Counted from the stretch's first letter, positions 8,933 through 16,823 are shown. The stretch is DNA of 48,653 nt from Verrucomicrobiota bacterium (GCA_003218305.1 QHMY01000040.1:1-48653), one strand, 5' to 3'. Numbers and translations: made by a program. Notes: generated from the sequence alone by a model not told the origin.

Positions 8933-10774
8933 TTAGTCGATTCGATTAATCTTCCCGGGTGGACCCTGGCTTATTGTTGTTTTGGTCTTCTCGATTTTGT
9001 CGGCCAGTACTTTGTTGGCCGGATCCAGGGCGATCGCTTTCTGCCAGAATTCGAGCGCTTGAGCGATGCGATTCAACTTGGCGTAAGCATCGCCAATGTG
9101 ATCGAAGACGATGGGATCGTCCCGCGTGAGATTGGGAAGAGCGCGCAACAAGGCGTTGAGGGCTTCTTCATACTTGCCTTTGCGATAGTAGACCCACCCC
9201 AGGCTGTCGAGATACGCCCCGTTGTTCGGTTCCAACTGGAGGGCCCGCCCCACCATCTCCTCCGCCTCGTCGAGATGCAGATTGTGTTCCGCCCACATGA
9301 ATCCGATGTAGTTATAGGCTTCGGCAGCGTTCGCCGGATCGAGCGCGATCGATTTCTTCAACAGGTCGGCGGCCTTCTCATAAAAACCCGCCTGGTCAGA
9401 CGCAGCGCCGTAGTCGAAATAGAATCGGGCATTGAGGATTCTGTCGTCGTCCTGGGCTTCGTTGAGAGCTTCCTCGAAAGTGATGACCGCCTGCTGAGGG
9501 TGTTTGGCTTCGCGGAGCGCAATCGCCAGGTAATAGGTGAAGGCCGCACTATTGGGAAAACGGCGGCGACCTTCTGTCAGAAAGTTGATGGCGCGTTCGC
9601 TATCCTTGAGGGGCCCGATAAGCAACTCGGCCAGGCGCAGGCAGGTCGCCGCGCGGCCCGGATTTATCAGGAGGCTCTGCTCATAATTCGCGGCGGCCCT
9701 GGCAAATTGCGCCTTGGCCAGATCGGCTTGGTTTGTGCGTGCCAGGCCCCGGGCATCTTCATCCAAAAGCTGGGCGAGCAAATCGTAGGGTTGATACCTG
9801 TCTGGATGTTGCTTGATGATTTCCTGCAACATCTCGATCGCGTTCGCCCGCTGATTGGTCAGGATAAAACCAGAGGCAAGCTTTTCGCGCGCGTTCGAAT
9901 CGTCCGGCTGCAGCTCCAGAACCTTGAGGTAGAGCGGAATCGCCTCCTGGATTTGCTGGGAGGCCGCGAAATAATCCGCCACTTCCTTCAGCACGCCAGC
10001 GTCTTCGCCGGCCTGCGCCACCGCTTTCTTGAAGAAATCGTTGACGCGTTTGATGTCTTCGGCCTTCGCTTCACCTTCTGCCTTGAAAATCACGGAGGCG
10101 TAGAGCTTCCCCAGCCTGATCCAGAACGCGGGATCGTCGCTCTTTACTCCCGCCGCACGTTCCAGCACCTGAATGGCCTTGGTTGGATCACTCCTGGTCA
10201 ACTCGATTTCATACAGACGCTGATAGGCGTCGAAATTCTTTGGATCGAGCTCGATGGCCTGACTCGCGTATTTCAGAGCTTGGTCCGTCTTCTTGAGATA
10301 CTTCGCGTAAATAAACGAGAGCTGAAGGTAGGGGGCGGCTTCCTTGGGCTTCGCTTTGATCGCGTCCTTCAAAACATCGATTGCTCGCGGAAAATCTCCC
10401 TGTCGACTGAGTAACGCGGCCACGCGCAATGCCAGTTCGGCCTGGCCGGGATCGACGTTGAGCACCTTTTGATATGCGGCCAGTGCATTCTCCATCTCGG
10501 CGTTTTCTTCCAGGCGGACGCCCTCGACGAAATCGGCCAGGGCATCGGCTTTGCGCACGTTTTCGGGCTGGAGAGCCAAATCCTTCGCCGGCACGAAGGT
10601 AAACGAATCATCCTGCAAGGGACTCTTTCTGACCGGCGCTGGTTGCGTCGCCGCCACGCCCGGAGCGGGCGATCGAAGGTCTGAACGAGCCGCGGCCAGA
10701 TCACCCAACGGGAAACACAGCCCACCGAGAAGAACGTGCCGGAGTGCGCTGCGCCAGTTCCTCCCGAGAATCAT
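8933..10774 (-). CDS. secreted TPR-repeat protein
   Basis: Start taken at ATG 10774 (613 residues), because it places a signal-peptide-like segment (about residues 10-30, HVLLGGLCFPLGDLAAA) at the N-terminus. An in-frame start at 10819 only adds 15 polar residues. The rest is a chain of canonical TPR units, for example LAAYQKVLNVDPGQAELALR, ASQAIELDPKNFDAYQRLYE, LYLKVLELQPDDSNAREKLA, AEAYNYIGFMWAEHNLHLDE and FWQKAIALDPANKVLADKIE. There are at least ten repeats spanning most of the protein. It is the first gene of the minus-strand group that continues with the AI-2E permease and a second TPR protein. It is probably a periplasmic or outer-membrane-associated scaffold; the partner is unknown. 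Confidence 0.83.
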   Translation of the reverse strand: MILGRNWRSALRHVLLGGLCFPLGDLAAARSDLRSPAPGVAATQPAPVRKSPLQDDSFTFVPAKDLALQPENVRKADALADFVEGVRLEENAEMENALAAYQKVLNVDPGQAELALRVAALLSRQGDFPRAIDVLKDAIKAKPKEAAPYLQLSFIYAKYLKKTDQALKYASQAIELDPKNFDAYQRLYEIELTRSDPTKAIQVLERAAGVKSDDPAFWIRLGKLYASVIFKAEGEAKAEDIKRVNDFFKKAVAQAGEDAGVLKEVADYFAASQQIQEAIPLYLKVLELQPDDSNAREKLASGFILTNQRANAIEMLQEIIKQHPDRYQPYDLLAQLLDEDARGLARTNQADLAKAQFARAAANYEQSLLINPGRAATCLRLAELLIGPLKDSERAINFLTEGRRRFPNSAAFTYYLAIALREAKHPQQAVITFEEALNEAQDDDRILNARFYFDYGAASDQAGFYEKAADLLKKSIALDPANAAEAYNYIGFMWAEHNLHLDEAEEMVGRALQLEPNNGAYLDSLGWVYYRKGKYEEALNALLRALPNLTRDDPIVFDHIGDAYAKLNRIAQALEFWQKAIALDPANKVLADKIEKTKTTISQGPPGKINRID

Positions 10775-10884
10775 TACGGAGGACTGTAAGGGCGACGGGA
10801 GCGACGCGCAAACCAGCACCGCATCTCCCCGCTCTGCCCAGCCGCGAGGGAAAGCTTAACGAGTCGTCCAAGAAGCGCGCGTGT

Positions 10885-10989
10885 TTACGACTTGTAACGC
10901 AAACGCTTCTTGTGGCGATTCTCCTTCATGCGCTTGCGGCGCTTGTGCTTGGAGATCTTCGCTTTTCGTCGTTTTTTCAGGGAGCCCAT
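10885..10989 (-). CDS. AURKAIP1/COX24-domain small ribosomal protein (bS22/mS38-like)
   Basis: A 34-codon gene too short for ordinary gene finders. It begins ATG at 10989 and ends TAA at 10885. The protein starts MGSLKKRRKAKISKHKRRKR and continues MKENRHKKRLRYKS; 22 of 34 residues are Lys, Arg or His. The pattern KKRRKxKISKHKRRKRxKxNRHK is that of the AURKAIP1/COX24 domain. This domain is found in mitochondrial mS38 and in small bacterial proteins related to bS22 that bind the decoding side of the small subunit. The call rests on this recalled motif. It lies between bcp and the TPR operon on the same strand. Because it is so short, purely compositional chance is the main alternative, but the motif match is close. 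Confidence 0.8.
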   Translation of the reverse strand: MGSLKKRRKAKISKHKRRKRMKENRHKKRLRYKS

Positions 10990-11067
10990 AAAGGTGTAAT
11001 CAGAATGCCGGTTTCCCGGAGCGCAACGCAAGCATCGGATGCCCCTATCCGCAACCGACTTCTTTCG

Positions 11068-11556
11068 TTAAGATGCGGCTACCCGCAAAGCCTCGCGGAG
11101 GATCGCGACGTGTTCTTCCGGTTTAACCTTGCGGAAAATGGCGGAAATCAGCCCCGCGCCGTCGATAACGAACGTGGTCCGCTCGGCACCCATGTATTTC
11201 TTTCCATACATGCTTTTTTCCACCCAGACCCCATAGGCTTCGACAATTCTTTTGTCGGCGTCCGAGAGCAGCGGAAAGGGCAGTTGATACTTCTTGATGA
11301 ACTTTTCGTGGCTGGCGGATGAATCCACGCTCACGCCGAAGATCGTGGCGCGCGCGCCAAGTTCCGCCCAGGCATCTCGCAAACCGCAAGCCTGCACCGT
11401 GCATCCCGGCGTATCATCCTTCGGATAAAAGTAGAGAACGACGGGCAAACCGCGGAAATCCGCGAGTGAAACAGTCTCCCCACCTTCGTACTTTCCGCCG
11501 ATCGCCTGAGCGCAAAACTCCGGCGCCGCATCCCCCACCTTCAACTGGACAGACAT
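11068..11556 (-). CDS. bcp: thioredoxin-dependent peroxiredoxin, Bcp/PrxQ type
   Basis: 162 residues from ATG 11556 (MSVQLKVGDAAPEF). The reading frame is open further upstream, but that extension runs through tRNA-Pro and is rejected. The catalytic core YFYPKDDTPGCTVQACGLRD carries the peroxidatic Cys and, five residues on, the resolving Cys typical of atypical 2-Cys PrxQ/Bcp enzymes. Downstream, FGVSVDSSASHEKFIKKY and FPLLSDADKRIVEAYGVW are also characteristic. The enzyme reduces hydrogen peroxide and organic hydroperoxides in the cytoplasm using thioredoxin. It sits downstream of the tRNA gene and upstream of the tiny COX24-like gene, all on the minus strand. Confidence 0.93.
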   Translation of the reverse strand: MSVQLKVGDAAPEFCAQAIGGKYEGGETVSLADFRGLPVVLYFYPKDDTPGCTVQACGLRDAWAELGARATIFGVSVDSSASHEKFIKKYQLPFPLLSDADKRIVEAYGVWVEKSMYGKKYMGAERTTFVIDGAGLISAIFRKVKPEEHVAILREALRVAAS

Positions 11557-11618
11557 GGAGAAAAATTGCCCGAGTGCGGGGCCATCGTCGAGAGTGAATG
11601 TGCGCCAAACCGCGGAAA

Positions 11619-11692
11619 TCGGGCTGGCGGGATTCGAACCCGCGGCCTCCTGCACCCGAGGCAGGCGCTCTACCAAGCTGAGCCACAGCCCG
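11619..11692 (-). tRNA. tRNA-Pro (CGG)
   Basis: The minus strand folds into a complete cloverleaf of 74 nt. The acceptor stem CGGGCTG pairs with CAGCCCG, with discriminator A73. The D arm is GCTC...GAGC. The anticodon stem is CCTGC/GCAGG with loop CTCGGGT, so the anticodon is CGG, followed by G37 as expected for proline tRNAs. The T arm contains GGTTCGAATCC. The C1-G72 pair is present and the 3' CCA is not encoded. Confidence 0.95.
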
Positions 11693-11969
11693 AACTAATG
11701 GCGGGCATCTATCTCGCGTATTCCGGTTGCGGTGGCAAGATCGAATACGTGCGGCCTCCGCTGCCAGCACGCCACTTGATCAGGCGCGCAGCGCTTACCA
11801 TGTGCGGCGGGGGACGGGAAGGCGGCGGCCCGGAGTGCACGTCGCGCTTTTTAACAGGAGTCCGGCCGACGCGGACCTGCTTCGCACCACGGTTCAGAAC
11901 GCGGACCAAGCTCACAGCTCATTCCCTGTCACCGGCGAACCAATGACAGGAGAATGAATCGTCAGATTC
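11693..11969. other. intergenic, nothing recognised
   Basis: About 280 bases between the tRNA-Pro 5' end and the stop of the pilin gene. Small open frames exist on both strands, but none looks like a conserved protein and composition is not gene-like. It should contain the tRNA promoter (minus strand) and the pilin terminator, but no convincing hexamer pair or T-tailed hairpin was found. Confidence 0.5.
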
Positions 11970-12368
11970 TTAGTTGTAGGGCGACCAGAAGGTAGCATCG
12001 ACCACGTCCGAGAGCGCATTCTTCGACGAGGTCGGAACCGACGGAAGGCTGTCCACGGAGACAGCCGTGTAGTCGTTCCCCAGGATGTCTTTGCCGGTCA
12101 CGTAGAGGTTCGTGCCAGCCTTCAGGTACTTAGTCCATTCGGTAAGAGGAACCAGGAAACCCGAGGACTTGTTGTTCTCGATCGCGTATTGGTCGACTGC
12201 AGAGTCGATCAAGCGAAGATCGTTAATGATGCGACTTGCTTGAGAACGCTTACGGGCGCGGAGGAATCCGGGCACCGCGATCGCTGCCAGCAAGGCGATG
12301 ATCGCCACTACGATCATGATTTCCACGAGGGTGAAGCCCCCGCGGCGTTTATTGAGTTTGTTTAACAT
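11970..12368 (-). CDS. type IV pilin / type II pseudopilin (PilA/PulG-like)
   Basis: 132 residues from ATG 12368 (MLNKLNKRRGG...). The leader ends with the prepilin peptidase site RRGG, followed by FTLVEIMIVVAIIALLAAIA with Glu at +5, the canonical class III signal and N-terminal helix. The globular part is short (about 100 residues) and has RIINDLRLIDSAVDQYAIEN, typical of the PulG/GspG-like major pseudopilins. An upstream in-frame ATG at 12419 is rejected because it lies within the leader RNA and gives an overlong leader peptide. A sigma-54 promoter lies about 85 bases upstream. The gene follows the V1-W1-X1 cassette on the same strand but has its own promoter. It is likely the main pilin of the locus. 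Confidence 0.92.
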   Translation of the reverse strand: MLNKLNKRRGGFTLVEIMIVVAIIALLAAIAVPGFLRARKRSQASRIINDLRLIDSAVDQYAIENNKSSGFLVPLTEWTKYLKAGTNLYVTGKDILGNDYTAVSVDSLPSVPTSSKNALSDVVDATFWSPYN

Positions 12369-12452
12369 TGTTTGCTTTCTTTCTTGTCTTGTTTGTTTGA
12401 CTGGCATCCGCGATATCAACCGCGGGAAAAGGGCGGGAATAGGGCCTGTTGA

Positions 12453-12469
12453 AAGCAGTATATGTGCCG
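12453..12469 (-). promoter_or_regulatory. sigma-54 (-24/-12) promoter of the pilin gene
   Basis: Read on the minus strand the site is CGGCACATATACTGCTT. GG at -24 (12468-12467) and GC at -12 (12456-12455) are separated by exactly 10 bases, as in the RpoN consensus TGGCAC-N5-TTGC. Deviations are C for T at the first position and C for T before TGC. Transcription would begin near 12443, leaving a leader of about 75 nt before the ATG at 12368. Pilin genes are classical RpoN/PilR targets. Confidence 0.72.
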
Positions 12470-12730
12470 TCCATAGAGCGTTTTACACAACTCGCGCACT
12501 AGGAGAAATTCCCTTTCTTCTGGAAGAAGGTGGGGGATTCGACATCCGAAAACGCAGCGAAGAACGCCGCGCCGGTTAGCCAGGAAATCCAGTCTGAGAA
12601 ACGAACGAAGGCCGAACAATCCCGACGCCTTACCAGCGATGCTCAGTCCGCTCTGCGAGCTTACGCGCTTCGGTCTGGCCAGGCGTCAGGTCGCTGAACC
12701 TTGGGGACGACGTAAGACACCTGACGAAGT

Positions 12731-14245
12731 TCAGTAGGTAATGCCGCGGACAGGAAGTGAGTTGTCTTCGAACCAACTGGCGTAGGAGTAATTCCCTAAA
12801 ATATTGCTATTGCCGTTGATATTGAGCGCTTCGTCGTAATGAAGGCCGGCACCGCCGCTGATCGTAAGCGTATCTCCGATGAGGGCGCCGCTAATACCGC
12901 CGCTCCCCGAAACTGTTACTCTGTAAGCAGGCGCATTGATCGTCCCGACAAAGGTGGCCGAGCCTGAGACGGTGAGCGTATTATTCGTCCCGTAACCCAC
13001 GAAATTAACGTTCGAAGCGATCCCGCTGCGATTGTTATAGGAATCGCCGCTGGTGGTGATGTTGCTGCCCACATACCAATCGGAATGGACCAGCGTATTT
13101 TGGTCGACGTAACCACTGCCCGAGATGGTGTACTTTCCGGTCACCCAAATCTCAATGTAGTTATCGCCGCTTGTGCCATTGAGGTTATTGATTGTAAGCA
13201 CGTTTCCACCGCTCACCGTCATGTCGCCATTAATCTTATAACGAGCCGGGTTAGTCTTTGTGCCGGATGTTAAAATCACCGGATTACCAGAACCCAGAGA
13301 AGTGTAGGTGCCGGAGGCCCAGTTTGGCGCCGAAACGGTGGGTATGGTTGGATTGAACGGGGTAGAGATGGTACCCTGCACGTTTAACGTGTTTTTCACG
13401 GCGGGCCCGCTGTATTGAAGATCTCCATAGACGTAGGTGCTCCGCAGATCGGAGTTGAGGCTGTTTGCCGTCCCGACGTCACCGTTGCTTTGGCGCTTAA
13501 GGATATCGTACTGTCCCGCGACTCCATTTATCGTAGACGACTTAAATGGATTACTTGAATCAAAGCTATCGATCACACCGCCACCGCTCATATTGATCCA
13601 ATCCCTTAGTGTGATCCCGCGCACCCAAATGCTCTTCGCCACCGCGGATGCGATGACTTCAATCGTACGCGTAGCTCGCGGGGTTACTGACGTGCCGGGT
13701 GCGTTCCGGTCGGCGAAAAGACTGAGCTTCCTCAGATCATTATCGAGTTTCTGATTCGAAACTCGTCTCGGGCCGGCGGCGGCGGCAATTCCGGTGGCAC
13801 GAATTCTATACCATTGATTGCCATTCTTATCCTTGGGCAGATTTGCCGTGTCGACCGTTACCCAACTGCTTACCGTGCTGGCACCCTCGCCTTGCAACGA
13901 CAGGGCCGGCGGTAAATAGTAATTGTATTCAAAATTAGGAGCGGGTGAGGGCACGGAGGTTGCCGTCGAGCCAGCGGTGGGCTCCGCGGTTGGCAGAGAG
14001 GTAATTCCGCTCACCTTTTGCCAACCCGTCCACTGATTGGTGTTCAGCGCGTTGTAGGCTGAATCGACCGCGCTTTCGGCTCCTGCGAGGGCAAGCTGCC
14101 AGCTGGCGGTTTGCATGCCGGAATTAGCATTTTGCGACGTGATGTACAAACTGGTGGCGCAAATCATCGTGAGGATCGTGATCGTGACAATACAGGTGAT
14201 CAGGACGCTCCCTTTTTCGGACTGTGCGGTAGGATCGATTTTCAT
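12731..14245 (-). CDS. PilX-like minor pseudopilin with large C-terminal domain (X1)
   Basis: 504 residues. The N-terminus has a class III prepilin-like signal, KGSVLITCIVTITILTMIC, with a small residue in place of Glu+5 as in PilX/GspK-type proteins. A helical stalk follows (ALAGAESAVDSAYNAL). The remainder is rich in Gly, Ser, Thr and Asn. Its C-terminal third has a beta-repeat look (TISGSGYVDQNTLVHSDWYV, TVSGSATFVGTINAPAYRVT, SGALIGDTLTISGGAG) ending in LHYDEALN, reminiscent of a surface beta-helix domain seen in PilX-like proteins. It is the third gene of the cassette, 5 bases after W1. Just past the stop, an inverted pair CGTCAGGT/ACCTGACG (12684-12691 and 12719-12726) may form a hairpin, without a T-run. 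The likely role is a pilus tip or adhesive component (inference). Confidence 0.75.
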   Translation of the reverse strand: MKIDPTAQSEKGSVLITCIVTITILTMICATSLYITSQNANSGMQTASWQLALAGAESAVDSAYNALNTNQWTGWQKVSGITSLPTAEPTAGSTATSVPSPAPNFEYNYYLPPALSLQGEGASTVSSWVTVDTANLPKDKNGNQWYRIRATGIAAAAGPRRVSNQKLDNDLRKLSLFADRNAPGTSVTPRATRTIEVIASAVAKSIWVRGITLRDWINMSGGGVIDSFDSSNPFKSSTINGVAGQYDILKRQSNGDVGTANSLNSDLRSTYVYGDLQYSGPAVKNTLNVQGTISTPFNPTIPTVSAPNWASGTYTSLGSGNPVILTSGTKTNPARYKINGDMTVSGGNVLTINNLNGTSGDNYIEIWVTGKYTISGSGYVDQNTLVHSDWYVGSNITTSGDSYNNRSGIASNVNFVGYGTNNTLTVSGSATFVGTINAPAYRVTVSGSGGISGALIGDTLTISGGAGLHYDEALNINGNSNILGNYSYASWFEDNSLPVRGITY

Positions 14246-14250
14246 GTTTA

Positions 14251-14817
14251 TTATTGGCGCGCCGCGGCGTTGCGGAGAAAGGTGCTGGAATAGACCGTTG
14301 TGCCTGCGATAGGACCCGGGCCTGGCAAATTCGTAAAGCGGGGTGCGAACGTGATGCTGCAGTTGAGGCTCGAGGTAACATCCTGCGGAGTGACGGTAAA
14401 CGACGAAACATTCGTCGCGATCGGGCGCTCAACGCCATTGACCTGGCGCATGAAATTGCTGCCGCTTTGGTAATACGAGATTGCGACCGTCCCGACTCCG
14501 TACTGAAGCGCACCAGTGGCATTGAACGAAGGATCTTTCGGGCTTCCGTCCACGTTGTAATAGGAGGGTACGGTCACCGTCAAAACGTTGTTTACCACAG
14601 TGGCGCTCACGGCGCGGCGGCAGTCCATGGCGATGTAATCCAAGACGCGCAACTGGTCGCCTTGTGAGATGGAATAGCCTTCCACTGCCATAAAGCTCCG
14701 TTGCAGCGCCACACCTGCAGTGATCACGGCCGCCAGAACCAGCGAGCCGCAAGCGACCGACATCATCATCTCGACCAGCGACATGCCGGACTGAGACATC
14801 TTGTCCAGGCGTTTCAT
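14251..14817 (-). CDS. PilW-like minor pseudopilin (W1)
   Basis: 188 residues. The prepilin signal is QSG followed by MSLVEMMMSVACGSLVLAAV, with Glu at +5. The helix continues into LQRSFMAVEGYSISQGDQLR and VLDYIAMDCRRAVSA, a PilW/PulJ-like arrangement. The C-terminal end ITFAPRF...GTTVYSSTFLRN is shared with the second-cassette paralogue at 18442-19068. Its ATG overlaps the stop of V1 by four bases (ATGA), so translation is probably coupled. The expected role is as a minor pilin that primes pilus or pseudopilus assembly in the inner membrane. Confidence 0.85.
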   Translation of the reverse strand: MKRLDKMSQSGMSLVEMMMSVACGSLVLAAVITAGVALQRSFMAVEGYSISQGDQLRVLDYIAMDCRRAVSATVVNNVLTVTVPSYYNVDGSPKDPSFNATGALQYGVGTVAISYYQSGSNFMRQVNGVERPIATNVSSFTVTPQDVTSSLNCSITFAPRFTNLPGPGPIAGTTVYSSTFLRNAAARQ

Positions 14818-15383
14818 TGCCCGATATTTCCTTTCCCGAAAATCTGCGCTAGCTCGCGGGTGCGGGTGCGTCCGTTTGGTCCGTTCCAGGTGAGCAGGAT
14901 GTCGACTTTGAGAAGGTTATAATTCGTCGCCAGGTTATCGTTGTGATCCGTGGTATGGCCAGTGGGATGCCCGTCATCACGCACCCATTGGTTCACGTTG
15001 GAGCCGTCCGTAGGATACCCCGCTGCTCCTGCAGTCGTAACATACCCGCTGACCGTAATCGTTTCAGTTAACGAACCCAACGTTGCCTCCGAGGTCGTGG
15101 AGTTTCTGACGATATTGTTCTTTACGTAATCCTTGTCTGCGATATTGGACCAGGCCGTGGCCCGGAAGCTTTCTATCCGTTCCTGCAACATCATGGTGGC
15201 CGCCGTGGTCTCTTTTTGGGCCCTCAGCGTTGTAAGCAGTTGCTGGTTCGTCGCAAAGGCAGCCGCTCCAAACATAACGGAGACGACAATCGCGACACAC
15301 ACCTCTACGAAGCTGAACCCGCCTTCGGCCGGGGCTTGGACGACCCCGGAGTTAGCTCGAGTAAAGATGCGCTTCAGATTCAT
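14814..15383 (-). CDS. PilV-like minor pseudopilin (V1)
   Basis: 189 residues, first gene of the minus-strand cassette. The leader is unusually long (about 22 residues) and ends EGG, followed by FSFVEVCVAIVVSVMFGAAA with Glu at +5. The motif KETTAATMMLQERIESFRATAW after the helix matches PilV/PulI-type proteins and the paralogue V2 (KESVAALQSVQDRSESLRNLAF). The C-terminal beta region holds KVDILLTWNGPNGRTRTREL, comparable to V2's MDVRVTWTMTLGGRARTEQT. The ATG at 15383 lies about 28 bases behind the start predicted from a sigma-54 promoter. Confidence 0.85.
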   Translation of the reverse strand: MNLKRIFTRANSGVVQAPAEGGFSFVEVCVAIVVSVMFGAAAFATNQQLLTTLRAQKETTAATMMLQERIESFRATAWSNIADKDYVKNNIVRNSTTSEATLGSLTETITVSGYVTTAGAAGYPTDGSNVNQWVRDDGHPTGHTTDHNDNLATNYNLLKVDILLTWNGPNGRTRTRELAQIFGKGNIGQ

Positions 15384-15421
15384 AGATGCGCTTCGGATTG
15401 AGATGCATTATGGGAATTATG

Positions 15422-15437
15422 AGCAGCTTGGATGCCA
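15422..15437 (-). promoter_or_regulatory. sigma-54 (-24/-12) promoter of the V1-W1-X1 operon
   Basis: The minus strand reads TGGCATCCAAGCTGCT, with GG (15436-15435) and GC (15424-15423) separated by exactly 10 bases. It matches TGGCAC-N5-TTGCT except T for C at the sixth position and C for T before TGC. The predicted start site is near 15411, giving a short leader before V1. Confidence 0.72.
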
Positions 15438-15568
15438 GTCTCGCCGAAACGGACAGGCGCAGGCGCCGAACGATCTCGTCCGTCTCGTGAGATCAGAAGA
15501 GGGTCTCACCAGCGGCAATCGGCCGAATGGTCGAGCTTATGGTTGGCTCGGAATAGCCCCAAAAGGAA

Positions 15569-15601
15569 AGACGGGCAGGCTCTTTTCGAGCCTGCCCGTC
15601 T
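15569..15601 (-). terminator. rho-independent terminator of the small membrane protein gene
   Basis: A perfect 14-bp inverted repeat, arms AGACGGGCAGGCTC (15569-15582) and GAGCCTGCCCGTCT (15588-15601), with a 5-base loop. On the minus strand it is followed by TTTCCTTTT. It lies about 35 bases after the stop of the 83-residue gene, insulating it from the V1 operon that starts just beyond. Confidence 0.85.
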
Positions 15602-15635
15602 CAACAAACACAACAAACAAACAAACCAACAACTG

Positions 15636-15887
15636 CTAAATTCGCGGGACCGACTCTGGCTCGGCACTTCTGCGCCTAAGCAGGCGGCGCGACGAGATCA
15701 GGACCAAAACTCCAACGAGACCAGGGACCAGAAGTCCCGCATTCGACAAGAAAGTAGAATTCCTGGCGCTAGCGAGGTAATCCAAGAAAGCGGCTTGGGC
15801 GGAGGCGGCGCTACCGAGAAAGAACAACACGCCTGCGGCGATGGCGCAACAGAGCGCTCGGACGTGCCTGGTGGATTTAGTTCTCAT
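15636..15887 (-). CDS. small exported membrane protein, unknown
   Basis: 83 residues, not recognised. Residues 1-33 look like a signal peptide (basic start, then ALCCAIAAGVLFFLGSAASA and QAA). A short mature stretch (FLDYLASARNSTFLSN) follows. Residues about 50-66 form a second hydrophobic helix (AGLLVPGLVGVLVLIS), then an Arg-rich tail (SRRLLRRR). Hydrophobic helix plus Arg cluster at the C-terminus resembles PEP-CTERM-like sorting tails, but the Pro-Glu-Pro motif is absent. It has its own sigma-70-like promoter and a strong terminator, and lies next to the pilin operon. A pilus-related accessory role is possible but only by position. Confidence 0.65.
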   Translation of the reverse strand: MRTKSTRHVRALCCAIAAGVLFFLGSAASAQAAFLDYLASARNSTFLSNAGLLVPGLVGVLVLISSRRLLRRRSAEPESVPRI

Positions 15888-15917
15888 ATATGATCGGTGT
15901 GGGATTGGGGGTTTTGA

Positions 15918-15946
15918 TTTTTATCGGCTTATTAATTTGCTGTCGA
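15918..15946 (-). promoter_or_regulatory. sigma-70-type promoter for the 83-residue gene
   Basis: On the minus strand TCGACA (-35, 15946-15941) is followed after 17 bases by TAAAAA (-10, 15923-15918), in an AT-rich stretch about 30 bases upstream of ATG 15887. The -35 matches 5/6 and the -10 only 4/6 of the consensus, so this is moderate evidence. Confidence 0.45.
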
Positions 15947-16384
15947 TACCTATCCGAAAGCATTGGAAAATATATATTATAAAATTCATAACATTGTCCA
16001 GCATTATTTCTGCTTTATAATTATGAGACTCAGAACTGCGACTTCCGCTGCCGCACGAAATTGCACTGGGCGATCCCTTCCCGCCACCGTTTACCCGCCT
16101 CACGAAGCGGCGTTATTCCTCCGGCAAGAGCCACCAAGTCCACAACCGCGCGCCCCTGATGGCCCGTATTCCGCGAGCGGAGGCGAATTTCTTCGGCGTA
16201 ACTGAGCATCCGCGTCCTCTGGCTTGTTATTCGCCTGCCGCCAATTCGGCCCATACCGCGCGATAGTCGGCAGACCGCGTTCCTGCTCTGAAACGTTCGC
16301 GAGCACGTCGCAAGCGATTGCCGGCAATCGAGGCGTAATGGCGTCCGTTGCTCGCACATATTGTCCGCAGCCTAATCGGTGCGC
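15947..16384. other. intergenic: AT-rich stretch then GC-rich non-coding sequence
   Basis: About 440 bases. The first 80 are strongly AT-rich (around 15960-16025). The rest is GC-rich with overlapping minus-strand frames (16030-16359 and 16100-16357). Neither frame resembles a family I recognise. It may be a decayed gene, since plausible protein-like stretches switch between two frames, but this could not be shown. Confidence 0.4.
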
Positions 16385-16610
16385 GTCGTCTTTGCCTCTC
16401 GCCCTAACAAATTCGGTTGACAGCGACTTTGGCCAATCGCAAAGTCACAATTCTCTTTTTTCCCGCCGAATGCTCGCTTCAAACATCATTCCAACAGCCG
16501 TTTCAGGCAGCACACCGTCCATTCTTCAGTTTCCGACGGATGCCACCCGCGCCGTCCGTTCATTGCGAAATATGACCACTCAACTCCTGCAGGAAGCAGC
16601 TCTTGTGATC
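16385..16610 (+). repeat. rpoZ 5' region, copy 1 of an imperfect direct repeat
   Basis: This segment (the upstream region plus the first codons of rpoZ) is similar to 20609-20795. Shared landmarks in the same order are GGTGCGCGTCG, a CTCTCGC...ACAAA...CGGTTG cluster, TCAGTTTCCGA, then TTGCGAAATA just before the rpoZ ATG, and CCTGCA in the first codons. In the final 35 aligned bases about 28 are identical. It is probably the promoter/leader of rpoZ. Confidence 0.65.
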
Positions 16611-16796
16611 CCGAATCAGCAACTCCTGATCAACGTCGTCTCCCGGCGCGTGCGCCAACTGGGGTTGGGTCATCGCCCGCTCGTTGAAGCCACCCCGCGG
16701 TCCTCGCTCACCGACATCGCCCTCCGGGAAATCATCGCGGGCAAGCTCACCTTCGAGCTGGCCCCCGAGAAACCTGCCGCCGAAGACGCCGCTTAA
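16572..16796 (+). CDS. rpoZ: RNA polymerase omega subunit
   Basis: 74 residues from ATG 16572. The core INVVSRRVRQLGLGHRPLVE followed by LTDIALREIIAGKLTFEL is the omega-subunit pattern of Verrucomicrobia and relatives, after an N-terminal helix QLLQEAALVIPNQQLL. The frame is open back to 16224, but the extension lacks any conserved sequence and overlaps the duplicated leader, so the short start is preferred. Omega binds the beta-prime subunit and assists RNA polymerase assembly. smpB follows after 27 bases on the same strand, so the two are probably co-transcribed. The N-terminus is unusual in reading ALVIPNQQ where a remnant copy at 20.77 kb reads AARK. Confidence 0.88.
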   Translation: MTTQLLQEAALVIPNQQLLINVVSRRVRQLGLGHRPLVEATPRSSLTDIALREIIAGKLTFELAPEKPAAEDAA

Positions 16797-16823
16797 TCTC
16801 GCGCTGCGTCCGGAAGCGCGATC

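Noticed and set aside
11557-11676. Extended start of the Bcp peroxiredoxin
   Set aside because: The extension runs through the tRNA-Pro gene in the same strand; the family start is MSVQLKVGD at 11556.
12416-12619. 67-codon minus-strand frame upstream of the pilin gene
   Set aside because: It overlaps the sigma-54 promoter and shows no family features; shadow frame.
16030-16359. Minus-strand frames that could be a small gene
   Set aside because: Two frames overlap, neither looks like a known family, and no ribosome-binding sequence or promoter was seen. A decayed gene is possible but unproven.
16224-16571. In-frame N-terminal extension of rpoZ (116 codons)
   Set aside because: No conserved sequence, wrong length for an omega subunit, and it covers the duplicated leader. 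ATG 16572 fits the family.
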